In this document: positions 22,007 through 32,539 of the stretch, one piece after another | How the letters are laid out: each line of letters opens with the position of its first letter | How positions within the stretch are numbered: the first letter of the stretch is position 1 | NCBI GenBank assembly: GCA_031763025.1 | Contig: JASSKH010000012.1 | Location: 434,001-498,000 of the forward strand | DNA: 64,000 bases | From: Macrocystis pyrifera | Lineage: Eukaryota > Sar > Phaeophyceae > Laminariales > Laminariaceae | Reading direction: 5' to 3' | Notes under the pieces: generated by a model | What the model was told of the DNA's origin: nothing | Database searches by the model: none | Seen by the model: only the letters and a program-made list of their open reading frames with translations | Made by a program: the position numbers and the translations under genes

Positions 22007-22860
22007 TTGTTTTCCCACCCCCTTCACGAGGCTGCAGTTCAAGCCCTTACAGAGTCGGATCGGACGGACGTTGATGTTAGGCACGTAGGCATGACTGCTG
22101 AACCTGTACTTGCTCCGGGTAGGCGTCCATTCACTATTGGGAAACGTGACAGGTTTATTGATATTAACCACTCTAACGTCTCCTCCGGCCACCTGAACGA
22201 AAGTATGTTGAGGGAAATGGCTGGGCAGCACGGTATCACCCTCACGAGAGTGCTGCAACCGTGTGGTGGATGTTTGGAAGCGAAGGGCGTGCGGGCGGGG
22301 TTACCGCGAAGGACGACATCGCGCGCAAAGAGGCCTATGGAGACGGTGCACATCTACCTGGCCGGCCCCTACGAGGCGTCCACGGGCGCGTCTCATTATC
22401 TGATCATGTTCGTCGACAGCGCTTTGCGGTGGATGCGGCGGTACGGGATGAGGACCAAGTCAGAGACCACCGCGTACGTCCAGAAGTTCCTTGCCTACAC
22501 CAAAGCCATGAGGTGACCACTCTGCTTTCGCAAGGATCCCAGTTTCATCAAGCTCTGCGACCGCAGTTTCATCGAGCTCTGCGACGCTGCTGGGAGTCGA
22601 AGTGAGTGCACGCCCCTGGGCAAGCCGCAGCCGAACGTCGTTGTCGAGAGCGCAATCTGGCGGGCCATGAAGGGTGGCCATACGGCTCGCCGCGAGATTC
22701 GACGGCATTTTCCGAGCGTCGACCTCGCCCGGATTCCCGATGTCGGGGCCGATGACAACCCCCTGTGATGGGAAGCCGTCCTTCGAGCCGTCGACTGTTT
22801 CAACCGGTCCGTGACCAAGGCCAACACCGGTGGTGGTCACCATACGAGGTATTCTATTCG
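22007..22860 (+). pseudogene. Copia 2 integrase N-terminal and core remnant
   Basis: The frame 22007-22516 reads SGHLNESMLREMAGQHGITL, then QPCGGCLEAKG, giving the HHCC pattern. Next comes the core VHIYLAGPYEAS, where Tyr stands at the place of the first catalytic Asp, and HYLIMFVDSALRW. Further C-terminal pieces appear in other frames to about 22860. Integrase would insert the DNA copy; the lost Asp and the frameshifts mean it is dead. Confidence 0.75.
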
Positions 22861-23050
22861 CGACTGCCGGATCTGCAGGTGGTGCCGTTCTTCCACGCAA
22901 GCATGATGCGGGTGGACCGTAGGTCTAAATCCGACGTCCAGGCGGTACCACTCTACTTCCTGAACACCTGGTACAACTATCTGTCGTCCGCTGTGAAGGT
23001 CATCAAGGTCTCGACGGGAGGCATCTGCTACACCAGCGACGTGGTGTGGT

Positions 23051-24634
23051 GTGGACGGTCCCGCGTGCGCCCGTCATGCCCATGCCGGCGCGCCGGACGC
23101 AAGGGATTCAGGGTACGCCGCCGCGCCGGCAATACAGGTTATTAACATTACGTACGAGCCACCGCCGCTGCAGTCGCCGCTACCGCCGCTTCAGCCACCG
23201 CCGCCGCTACGGCCGCTTCAGTCGCCGCCGGAGCCGCAACGGATATCCGGCCGTACACGTTCGAAGACGGTTCAGTTCTCGGCCACACCGGACGTTCAGT
23301 GCCCAGAAACTCCAGAGGAGCCGTCCCCGCCGTCGCCAGTAAACCGTGACCAAGGCCTTCACCATAGCGTCGGACTTGTGTCAATGATGGACAAGACGGC
23401 GCTGTTGTCGATGTTCTATACGCGGGAGGCCGTCCACGCAAGTCGCCGCAAGGAGCCGACGAATGGAAACCGCGAGGAAACATCGCCAACAGGGAGGCCC
23501 GGGGGGATACCGTGTGCGTTGGCGACACGGCTTGCCACTCGGGCGGACATCGACAACACCCTGAGGAACCAGTGGCCGCCTCACAAGCCTCCGGATTTGC
23601 CGCAATGCTACGCCTCTGACCTCAAGGTCCCACGGAGCCGCAAAGAGGCCATGCGGTCGGAGTACGCTCATCTTTGGGAGGACTCGACGGGGCTGGCGTT
23701 TCACGGATTGCTGGATGCGGGGACGTTTGAGCCAGTATAGAAACCAGTGGACAACGACATGAATGCAATGCTGGTGTTTGACTGGAAGGCTGATGAGTAC
23801 GGTTGGCCCACAAAAACTATGGCGAGACTAGCAGCGCGGGCGGATGAGCAGAGGGCTAACATTGATTTCGGGGAGTTGGGTGCGCCTATAGTTGCTGTTT
23901 CGAGTGCTCGGTTGTTGACAGCGATGGCGTGTGAAATGAGGTTTGACCTGTGCCATTTTGACATTGAGCAGGCGTTCGTGCAATCTGACCTAGAGGAAAC
24001 TGTGTTCATGTGTTTGCCTCAGGGTTGCGGTGGATTGTCGGGGAAGATAGTAAAACTGAACAAGAGTTTGTACGGTTTGAAGTTTGAAGCAGGCTTCAAG
24101 GCAATGGCACGCACATCTTACCACTGTAGGTGTCTGTTGACATTAGGGTGTGCACAGTGCCTGGCAGAAGCATGCGTGTTTCGTTTGATGGATGAAGGGA
24201 GTGCAGTGATGACTATAGTAGTGCATGTAGATGATATTTTGGCGGGAGGGGAGAGGGCAAGGTGTGACCAGTTTGGCAGGGATCTGAACCAAATGGTTCC
24301 GGTTAAGAACCTGGGAGAATTACGTTGGTATTCGGGGTGTTTTAACGAGAGGCATCGGGAGAAGGGGGTGCTCCAGATTTCACAGCAGACACAGATTTCA
24401 CAGCAGACATTCGCTGAACAATTGGCGGATGAGTACGGGATAGAGTTTGGTAAGAGTGTTTCCCTTCCTGTTGGCACTAAATTTGCCGAATTCGACAGGA
24501 ATGAAGAACCGGGAGACTGGCCGCTTCGCCAGTTGGTAGGCTCACTTATGTGGCCATCAAACCAGACTCGACCAGACATCTCCGATAGCGCAAGAGCAGT
24601 GGCAAGGTACTGCGCTGCAAAGCTAGTGCACTGA
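23051..24634 (+). pseudogene. Copia 2 reverse transcriptase
   Basis: A proline-rich linker (23150-23290) leads to RKEAMRSEYAHLWEDSTG, a TAG at 23738, and then in the same frame VFDWKADEYGWPTKTMARLA, HFDIEQAFVQSDLEETVFM, LPQGCGG, LNKSLYGLK and the catalytic VHVDDILAGG near 24217. ELRWYSGCF and SNQTRPDISDSARAVARY follow. An insertion near 24080-24150 disturbs the sequence after LYGLK. The duplicated QISQQT near 24372 is a small tandem repeat. Good Copia RT, interrupted by at least one stop. Confidence 0.85.
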
Positions 24635-25182
24635 AGGGCAGCACTCGGTGATTTAAGATGTGTGAGACGGACTAGTTCCTTTGGCATTAGGTTTAGAGAG
24701 GTACAACAGGGGGGCTGAGCTTGCAGGTGTTCGCTAACGCGGACTACGCAAGCACGGCGGCTGACAGAAGCTCAGTTTCAGGACGATTGGTGATGTGTGG
24801 GGGTGCCTGCGTGTCTTGGTATTCTAGGACTCAGAATTGCGTCACATTCTCTACTACGGAGGCTGAGTACGTGGCGCTTGCTGATGTGATCAAGGAAGTG
24901 TTGTTTTTGAGGCAGGTTTGGCGTGTCATGTTGCCTGAGGTGGGAATGCCCTGCCTGCCGGTGTCCGAGGATAATCAGGGTGCGGTACAGCTTGCGCACA
25001 ACCCCATTACTAACTCAAACTACAAGCACATTGACGTGCGACACCACAGGGAACTGGTTGGGAGAAAAGAGATATCGATTGTCCACGTAACATCCCCTTT
25101 TCAGCATGTGGATTTCCTGACCGAAGCGATTTCGCGGGAGTCTTTCGAGTGTCATCGTAGCCTTGCGATGAATTTGTGGTGA
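24635..25182 (+). pseudogene. Copia 2 RNase H
   Basis: The frame from 24721 reads NADYASTAADRSSVSGRLVM, STTEAEYVALADVIKEVLFL, SEDNQGAVQLAHNPITNSNY, KHIDVRHHRELVG and HVDFLTEAISRESF, ending with TGA at 25180-25182. The acidic residues of RNase H are preserved. It is separated from RT by a frame change near 24635. Confidence 0.85.
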
Positions 25183-25504
25183 TCTTCCTGCTGGAAATGC
25201 TCAGTGTGTGACACAGGACCTAAGTTTTAATTAATTTGGTTATTTATTTTGTTCTTTAAGGTTTTGGTTCGACGGATTTTGTGTTTATTTTTCCAAACGT
25301 GTTTTTTTTTTTATCGCTTTTTGACTATTCGACACTGATTTTTGGCTATCTGTGATTGATGATCAACTGAATTTTAGTTCAACTGTTCTTTTTTGTGCTC
25401 AGGTTTTTTTACCTTCAGGTTTTGATTAGTTTTTTGGATTTTTTTTTTTTTTTTTCGTCATGAATATAGGCAGATAATCATGACTGTGCAACGAGCAGGG
25501 GGAA
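25183..25504 (+). other. Copia 2 3' non-coding part
   Basis: T-rich sequence with poly-T runs (25303-25315, 25440-25456). It ends in the purine tract GAGCAGGGGGAA (25493-25504) immediately before the LTR. Confidence 0.7.
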
Positions 25505-25776
25505 TGCGGGATTTGCTCGTTCCAGAGTCTGATTGAACTGGCAGTGTGATCTATGTAACGGCAAATTGACCGACGGAAATATGCGGTTGTATTCGTGTTA
25601 TCCCGAATGGGTTGGTTTTCTAGGGTCACAGGGAAGAGGGATGAGAGCCCCCTTGACCTCACAACTCATCGACGACATAAATAACAACAACAACAACAAC
25701 AACAACAACATCAACAGACACTGTCCCTTATTTTTCGCGCCTCATGGTACGGTCGAGCGGTGACACACCCGGTGCA
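25505..25776 (+). repeat. 3' LTR of Copia 2
   Basis: Matches 18825-19086 in block order and ends in GGTGCA. It contains a longer AAC microsatellite (25684-25712). Confidence 0.85.
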
Positions 25777-26559
25777 CCAGTTATCCCCTGAATAAGTGCT
25801 GCCACGGCGTTTGGCTGGGATCCAGACATGCGTCGTGATGTACCCACAACCCCCTTGCTTGCCCCGCAGCCGAAAGTGCGAGAAAAAAACCTCGGCCGTC
25901 AGAGAGCAGCATGCCAAAGAAAAAACGTCCATCTTATACATATACATATAGCGTATCTCTTCGATTTTCGCTGCGATTACAGCTCTGCTGAACTTTCTCA
26001 ACCTGGGTCCCCCGTGTCGATTCCTTGTCATAATATCCTCATTACCGGAAGGGATACACCTCCAAAGATGCGGTGTACACCACCTTTCGTAATATTATCC
26101 CCAGATCTCCTGTTTTTCAACACTATCCCGAGGTCTAATTCAATCTGTTTTTGTACTCCTCTCCGCTGTTTATTCAAGTCGAAACACGATTTGGCCCTGT
26201 AGCTCATCAACCATCTACCCCAGGTTTCATCGGGTATTAGATCGTGGCAGGCTACATGGGGTTTGTATATATATATGCTACCTGGCATATGGAATGTGGA
26301 TGATATCCACTTCTCACTGATAACAATTCCGGTTTCACGAGCAAAACAAGACACGCTTTACCGCTCCTTTCGACTCGGCACTTGGGTTATTGGCTCAGCA
26401 AAACCAACTAGATATTGGACATGATATCTTCGACTCCTTGTCGTACTGTCCTGATTCCCCGAACGGCACACGTTTTGAGAAAAAGTATCTCGTTCTTGGA
26501 TAATCGGATGTCGGTTGGCTTCATACGTTCCATGCACCCGCACCTCTGTCATTACCAAC
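25777..26559. other. No clear gene; possible further Helitron sequence
   Basis: Mixed sequence directly upstream of the helicase remnant and after the Copia 2 LTR. Short frames on both strands show no recognised motif. It may be the decayed middle of the same Helitron. Confidence 0.35.
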
Positions 26560-27262
26560 AACGGAAGGCCTGGCCTTCGTCTTCCCCCCAGATATTTTGA
26601 AGGATCTTGTTGCTTGTTCAAAGCACTGCATTATTACTTTGCCCATTGACAACGTAGATAGTGTCAACGACCTCGTCCTCAGTAGTGCTGTAGGCGAACT
26701 TCACACTCTGGAAGGCCGTACACTGCAAAACCATTAACTATTTGAGCGCGACACAAGCGATGCCGTGGCTATAATTACTTTTCTACCATTCAACATAGCG
26801 GCGGACCGTCGCGCGTCAAAAAATTAAATTGGGAGTGTGCGTTGTGCTTACTAGACGTTTAGACGCGTCCGCCGGTTTAACGAATGGTGCTAAAGTTATC
26901 GTATTGAGTATTATGCCTTACACCTTGTATGCATCAATCTCAAAATATGGCACGACTCATTGGATTCCCCGGATTACATTTGGGTTTATCACATGGCAAG
27001 GTGTGGATGTTAATCGTGTTTAGTTCCCCGTTCGTTTTTGTTTCGCGGTTCTTCTGCACCGTAGCCAAGGCCAGACATTGGGCGAAGTGGTCTTGGATTT
27101 ACGCAGGGATGTTTTCATGCACGGGTCCCTCTATGTAGGTATATCAAGAGTAAGGCCACTCGATTACATCAGAATAGTGACCACCGAGGATAGAATTTGC
27201 CCCTGCGAACTTTGTTCTAGGACTGTCAACGTCGTGTATCCTTCTTCACCACCTAATTTGTA
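26560..27262 (+). pseudogene. Helitron-type Pif1 helicase C-terminal remnant
   Basis: One frame reads FPPDILKDLVACSKHCIITL followed by PIDNVDSVNDLVLS (about 26578-26690), like the ATP-helicase segment before domain 2. Then come DASAGLTNGAKVIVL (near 26863), RITFGFITWQGVDVNR (near 26970) and HRSQGQTLGEVVLDLRRDVF (from 27057) with HGSLYVGISRVRPLDYIRIV. SQGQTL and LYVGISRV are the conserved final Pif1/Helitron motifs. At least three frame changes occur, so it is a pseudogene. A host PIF1 gene is the alternative, but the decay and the repeat-rich setting favour a Helitron. Confidence 0.75.
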
Positions 27263-28095
27263 ACTGTAGACTTCTGCGTCTTTTCCTCTTCTGGCCAGGG
27301 TTGTACAAGTAAACGTCGCCATCGTTTTTGTCTTCAGATACGTGTCGATCGAACATTTCTACTATATCGAGGGACAGATATTGCGGCCCCAGTTAGTCGA
27401 CCGAGTGGCTATCGATTTCAATCGTGTTCGTATGTTTTTATGGTACTCAAAGCACGGTGTTTATGTAGTAGCGGCTATTATTTGAGTACTACCGTTGTGA
27501 AGAAAGGGATCAAGCGTTATTATGGCTATTACTTTCAGTGCACCGCACCCAGTACGCGGCCTCAAACTATGGCTTACAATTCATTTTTTATAATTTGCGC
27601 ATTTCGTTCTAGACATGGGGGCAGCTCCCACTAATATTATCAGTTGTCACTCCAAGGTCTTCTGTGCAAGACCGGTCATTGTGAACTTATCATTCTGCTA
27701 CTGTTCGTGGGCGTCTTTCTTGCGCCCCTCTAGTGCTACACACAGAAGTAACCTCGTCCTTCCCGCCCTCGTCTATGCCCCTCTCAGCGAAACAGGTCTT
27801 GTCTATGCCCTATCCACGAAACAGGTGCGCCTGTACAGTACCAGCCACTCTCCGCACGTGAAGCTCTCTGTCACGGGGAAGCTCGGACGCAGCTGGTCGG
27901 GCTGTGGGGAGCGGTCAAGATCGTGAGAGAAACATCACTAGGTGCCTTCGTCCTGTACGCCAAGTCGCCGCCAATACCTGTGTCATGAAAGGCCGGGCAA
28001 GCGACGAGCAAACGTTGCACAGAACGACATGCGATATCTACGGCCGAAGGCCGGGACGCAGCGCCCGGAACCGGCGCCCCATCTCCCACCTGCAG
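27263..28095. other. No assigned gene; possible 5' exons of the 28-29 kb gene
   Basis: A plus-strand frame is open from 27904 into the first assigned exon and may belong to it. An antisense frame of 138 codons (27871-28287) also looks protein-like. I could not decide between them. Confidence 0.35.
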
Positions 28096-29226
28096 GAAAT
28101 CGCGGCAGACGGTGACGAGGGATTTGATGCAGCCGTAGAGGCGATCGTGCTGCCCAGGAAGGAGGAGGGGTGTGTGGAGGGAGGGAGGGAGGGAGGAGGG
28201 GGGGGCGTGTACACCTGACAATACACTGCCAGAGTCTGCTGAACCTGCGTATTCCGATGATTTAGCGTTGCGGGGTATATATATCATCCGCAGGCGGAAT
28301 CGTACAAGCCACCGCTGGACGGTCGTGTGGAGGCAATATCGACTTCCACAACGAGGACCTTCACCACGAGGATCTTCTTACGGGGAACACCGCAGAGCAA
28401 GCAGGTGAGTCATTTGTCTTCTGCTAGAGCTCTAACGTAAGGCTGGCGGCGTGCGTGTAAATAATCTACTTTTTTGCGTATGGTGGAGTCTGACATTTCT
28501 AATGCAAGCGAACGATATTATGTAGCCCTTGCGTGTGACTGAGACTTCGGTTTCGCTGTCTTATTCGCTCATCTGGCGTGGACCGCATATTTTTCCATTT
28601 GATCGCCAGACAACACTGAACATGAAGGTGACGACGGGGCAGGTGGAGCCAGAGCAGGCAACGAGTGGATCAGTCTCGCCCTTGCTCAGGACGACAAAGT
28701 CGCTGGTCTAATGCGTCCAGGCGACAGGGGTATACTGATGAGCGGTGGGTGTAGATGCTTGTAAAACTATCCAAACAACATGTAGAGGCTTGCAAACTTC
28801 AGTGCGTGGGTTGGCAGCCTTCTCTCGGTTACGAGTTGTGCTAAGGTACGGGGAGTACTCTTGTCGGCAGGAAGATGGCTCGCTAGCTTTCTTGAACAAA
28901 TAGATAGCGGTACAGCAGTACTACTGTAGTAGTATAACTTCAATTATATGGTATGTAAACTGGGTCAAAGGCGCGTACCTTTCGGGTGCACAAGAGTGGT
29001 TGATGACTTTGAATCTGCGGACACGCTTCGAAGTCGTTCTCAGGCCACAATCAATCATCGCTGTCGTGGCAACACTTTTCTTGCCTTCTTGTTGGGTCCC
29101 TCGTATTCAGGGCTACCGCCGGTATCTCTACAATATGAATTCGTCGATGCCATCAACAGGAAGATAGCCAGCCAACCTCAAAGCTATGCTTCGGTGTCTG
29201 ATAAACGCGCGGATAGCTCCAGATAA
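28096..29226 (+). CDS. Putative spliced gene of unknown function (3' part)
   Basis: Proposed exons are 28096-28171 (5' end uncertain), 28294-28404, 28610-28729 and 29111-29226, ending in TAA. Acceptors are CATCCGCAG, GATCGCCAG and TATTCAG; donors are GCAG/GTGAGT and AGGG/GTATAC, while the first donor (GGGT/GTGTGG) is weak. All introns (122, 205 and 381 bp) are phase 1, so exons join in one frame. The protein is acidic in the middle (HNEDLHHEDLL, NTEHEGDDGAGG), then EWISLALAQDDKVAGLMRPG and a C-terminus SLQYEFVDAINRKIASQPQS. No family was recognised. It starts about 0.6 kb after the Helitron remnant. A strong pyrimidine tract on the minus strand near 28150-28210 leaves an antisense gene possible. 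Confidence 0.45.
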
Positions 29227-30039
29227 TGAAAGTCGCCGCGGAGTCGTCAGGGGGGTGATGCAGCAAGCACTGACCAAGATTTCAAGCACTGCCGTGGTTT
29301 CGCCTCGACGTTTTGTTCCCAACCCCTCAATGCGAGGTTCGTTGGCGCCATCCATGGTCGCGGCCAGGACGGTGGGGGCAGGGGAAAGTTCTGTGTCCGC
29401 GCAGTGCGGGTGGACATCGCCAGGGGAGGGTGAGCGGAGAGGATGGTGGTCGTACCCCGATGGAGGAATCCAGAGGTTGCCTGGAGTGCACACACGGCAT
29501 GGGTGGGTGGTCTCAGATCGACTCTGGACCCATAATTGGACGAGCAATGGCGTACCGTGCCTGCTGACCCTGGCTCAGGGACGGAAAACGTATTCGTCGA
29601 AACGCAGAGGACAATTTAATTTCCTCCTTAGCAAGTTCCCTTTCGTCCGTGTGTCGTGCGAGCACTCTAATATGGCTGGCGTGGTCGCAGAGGCGATTCT
29701 CTTTAGTTGCCACTGGGCTAACGCGGAAGGATTTGGTGTCGAACCGGCTGCTGCTGAATACACACTTTGCGATTGAAATTGTCTTCTTCTTAACACACAT
29801 TTTGACGTTTTCTGTGTATTGTTTATAGCTAAGCTTTTTTGGAGAAGACCGAGGGCGACGTAGACTCTGCATTCTGTGTGTTCTCTAAAATGCGGTGAAC
29901 TTCGTCATTACACCACCAGACAACTCTCCGTGCATCCATGTTCAACATAGTACAAAATTTAAATCTAAAACGGTTTGGTTTTGTAGGTAAACCACAGATC
30001 TATACCGGGGGTAATTGCCGTCTGTAATGACCCCACATA
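29227..30039. other. No gene assigned; overlapping open frames on both strands
   Basis: A 196-codon plus frame (29186-29776) and a 139-codon minus frame (29128-29547) are open, but neither shows a motif, and frames this long can occur by chance in DNA of this composition. Confidence 0.35.
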
Positions 30040-30340
30040 CTACATCTGTGCGTTCTGTGATCGCATCGCCACAATACCCCGTACTTCTGTGAGTTCTGTA
30101 GCAGTCTTGGTACCCTACCGAGAACTTCTGTGTGTTCTGTAGCAGATCCAATACTCTACCGAGAATACCTTGAGAGATATGTATGCAATACCCTCCACTT
30201 CTGCGAGTTCTGTAACGGTTCTACCACCATATCATGTAGTTCTGTGAGTTATGTAACAGTTTTGGTACCCTACCGAGAACTTCTGTGAGTTCTGTAGCAG
30301 GTCCGGTACCCTACCGAGATTACCCTGAGATATCTGTGAA
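30040..30340. repeat. 41-bp minisatellite with higher-order pattern
   Basis: Units beginning ACTTCTGTGAGTTCTGTARC start at 30083, 30124, 30197, 30238 and 30279. Spacings are 41, 73, 41 and 41 bp. The extra sequence after some units (TACCYTGAGAKATMTGT) recurs, so two larger blocks can be seen. Non-coding. Confidence 0.85.
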
Positions 30341-32539
30341 CCCACGGCAAACAGTAACTGGTGTACCGTTTTTTGTCACTTATCCGTTAGGACAAGGGAA
30401 TAATTTTGCTTCTAGATACCCCAAGTAAACCTAGGGAATGCCATATGATGCAAATATTCGATCCCTCGACCGTAAGAGCAGAATAATCCATTGCTCTTGA
30501 CAACATAGATAGACAGGCAGCTACATGTACCTCGCCCCCTACAAAAACGGTCAATCTATGTGGACCATCTCCGTCCCTTGTGGGCGGGCGGAGTCGGTGA
30601 AATCTTTGTTGGTATGGGGTGGTTGTCTTTCACCCTGCCCAAAGCGCCATGGAGCCTAGGGCGTTGACATTTGCTTGTACGGTATGAGCACCGTCCGAGG
30701 AATCTGCGGATTCTGGAGACAAGCAGGTGGAGGGGAACCCCGGCTAGTGATATGATGAGCCGCATCAGTGTCACTACCTGGTCACGCTGGGAACAGCTAG
30801 AGTTTAATTCGACGCCACTGAAACCCGATGCTCACGTGTTCAAAAAGGATAACTTAAAAGTACACTGGTTTTGTTGTTCCACCTCACGTGCCTTCGGACG
30901 AACTCTATCTCCGTTTGCCAGCCCGTGACTCGATCATTGCCTTAGGGTTCCGAGGGAAATTTTATGAGTGCAACACCCGTCGGCCGTACAATATGCCTCT
31001 AGGCAGACCGACGGCATTATGACATGACGAAATGTGCAATATTGTTGTTTGACTTCGTTCGTTCATATCAACTTTGATTTGCCTGACATGCCCGTCGGAT
31101 CTTCAGAAAGAGGAAATAGTATCGAAGCATTGAAAAAAAAACAAAAACATGATTCAGGATCGCCCAAGCGAAGTTGTCCAGGCTTGAGAACTCAAAAACT
31201 CAAAAGCAAGATGTGTCCGTCGCCCTTTACTCCACATTCTTCACCCCGTTGGGACCCCGAGACAGCATATAAAACAGCGATAGCATCGGTCCAATCATCC
31301 ACCTACGAGCAGAGTGAGCGCCCATCAGTACGCGTTGGATAAATCCGAGCTCTTGTTCGACTCCTGGCATCGTAGCCCAGACACCAGCCTGTAGCAACCT
31401 CCAATCACGCAGCGGCCGTTGCTTTAGTCGACACTTTTCAAGGGCTATGTATACGCCCCCCCCTGAAGGCTCGGAGGGGTAAAGTCGCCTATTGCGTACC
31501 TTACGCACTACGACCCAATCACACGTCACAGGTTCCCAGGAAACGAGAAACGTCATTGCAAATACTACTCAAGATATAAGTTTGAGTTCTTCGATATGCA
31601 CTGCACGTGCGCTACAACACGCCTTCAGCTGTCTCCGAAACAACAAAGCGATATTTCACGCAGGTCACTCTGCCACGATGATCCCGACAGTGAATGCACA
31701 CCCAAGCATTCCTACACCCCCCAACGAACACGTTGGCCATGAATGACGGAGATCCCCGATGAACAACGCCCTGCTGTATGATAAAGGACACAGCAAGCGT
31801 ACAACTAACATGATAATCTCGCACACAGACAAAGAAGCAACCGAAATACTTCTACAATCAGACAGGTAAACTCTTAATAACAGACGAGCTCGAACACAAA
31901 TAGGAGACAGAGACGCAGAGACGCAGACAGACCCAAAAACAGACAGACATGCAGACCATCACGGAAACTTGTACTACTGTAATAGAAGGGGTAGTTGAGG
32001 CAACGATGATTTACACAATTAGAAAGCCTAACCGCCTTCGAAGAATATAAACGGAAACCAAAAACACAAAACAGCCCACATTCGAAAATCACGATCGACG
32101 CCACAGCGGCCTGGTGAGCACGTCGAGACCGAATGGTCCCAAAAACGTCCCGCGCGTTACCCTAAGCTCGCTTGCTTCTTTAGAAGCGGATACTAGGGAA
32201 ATCGATCACCGATACCTCTCGCAATTGGATGTACGAAAGCGAGAGGCGCTTGCACCCAAACAGTACAAACGACAGCCAGACCAACTAAACAATGAGAGCC
32301 TACAATCACTGCTGTAGGACGAGGCCCTTTACCCTGTAGGAAAAATACGACGTCAACAAATACTGCCTGCAAAGCACCCCGCGATAGAACGGGACGAGAA
32401 ACATGTTTTCGGAAAGGCAACATTGGCCTGGCGTTGCATGCTCGTCCTTCCCTCGCTTCATGTGCGTACGAAGAATCAAGGTTTAAGCTACGTGTTGGCT
32501 GCGGCCATTGATTTTAACCATAGGCTAATTAGCAAAGGA
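30341..32539. other. No gene assigned between minisatellite and glycosyltransferase gene
   Basis: Several 60-110-codon frames exist. The most protein-like are minus 31227-31556 (GVWATMPGVEQELGFIQRVL) and an overlapping pair at 32114-32317 plus and 32193-32423 minus. None could be joined to others with matching phase or recognised. Confidence 0.35.

Larger units (their letters stand above)
18825..25776 (+). mobile_element. Copia LTR retrotransposon 2 (old, decayed)
   Basis: About 6.95 kb between LTR-like ends of 262 and 272 bp that begin TGYGGGATTTGCTCGT and end CACACCCGGTGCA. The LTRs differ by many substitutions and indels and no target duplication remains, so this insertion is much older than Copia 1. 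Coding remnants run gag, protease, integrase, RT, RNase H in one direction. A polypurine tract (GAGCAGGGGGAA) sits just before the 3' LTR, similar to that of Copia 1. Unlike Copia 1 it keeps the HHCC part and the start of the integrase core. The frame is interrupted by stops, shifts and a 99-bp MITE. Confidence 0.88.

Noticed and set aside
27871..28287. 138-codon antisense frame with a strong pyrimidine tract and possible exon HDRLYGCIKSLVTVCRDFLQ
   Set aside because: Neighbouring minus-strand exons of matching phase were not found; kept only as an alternative to the plus-strand model.
29186..29776. 196-codon open frame on the plus strand
   Set aside because: No motif, an overlapping open antisense frame, and overlap with the proposed last exon of the 28-29 kb gene; a frame this long can be open by chance.
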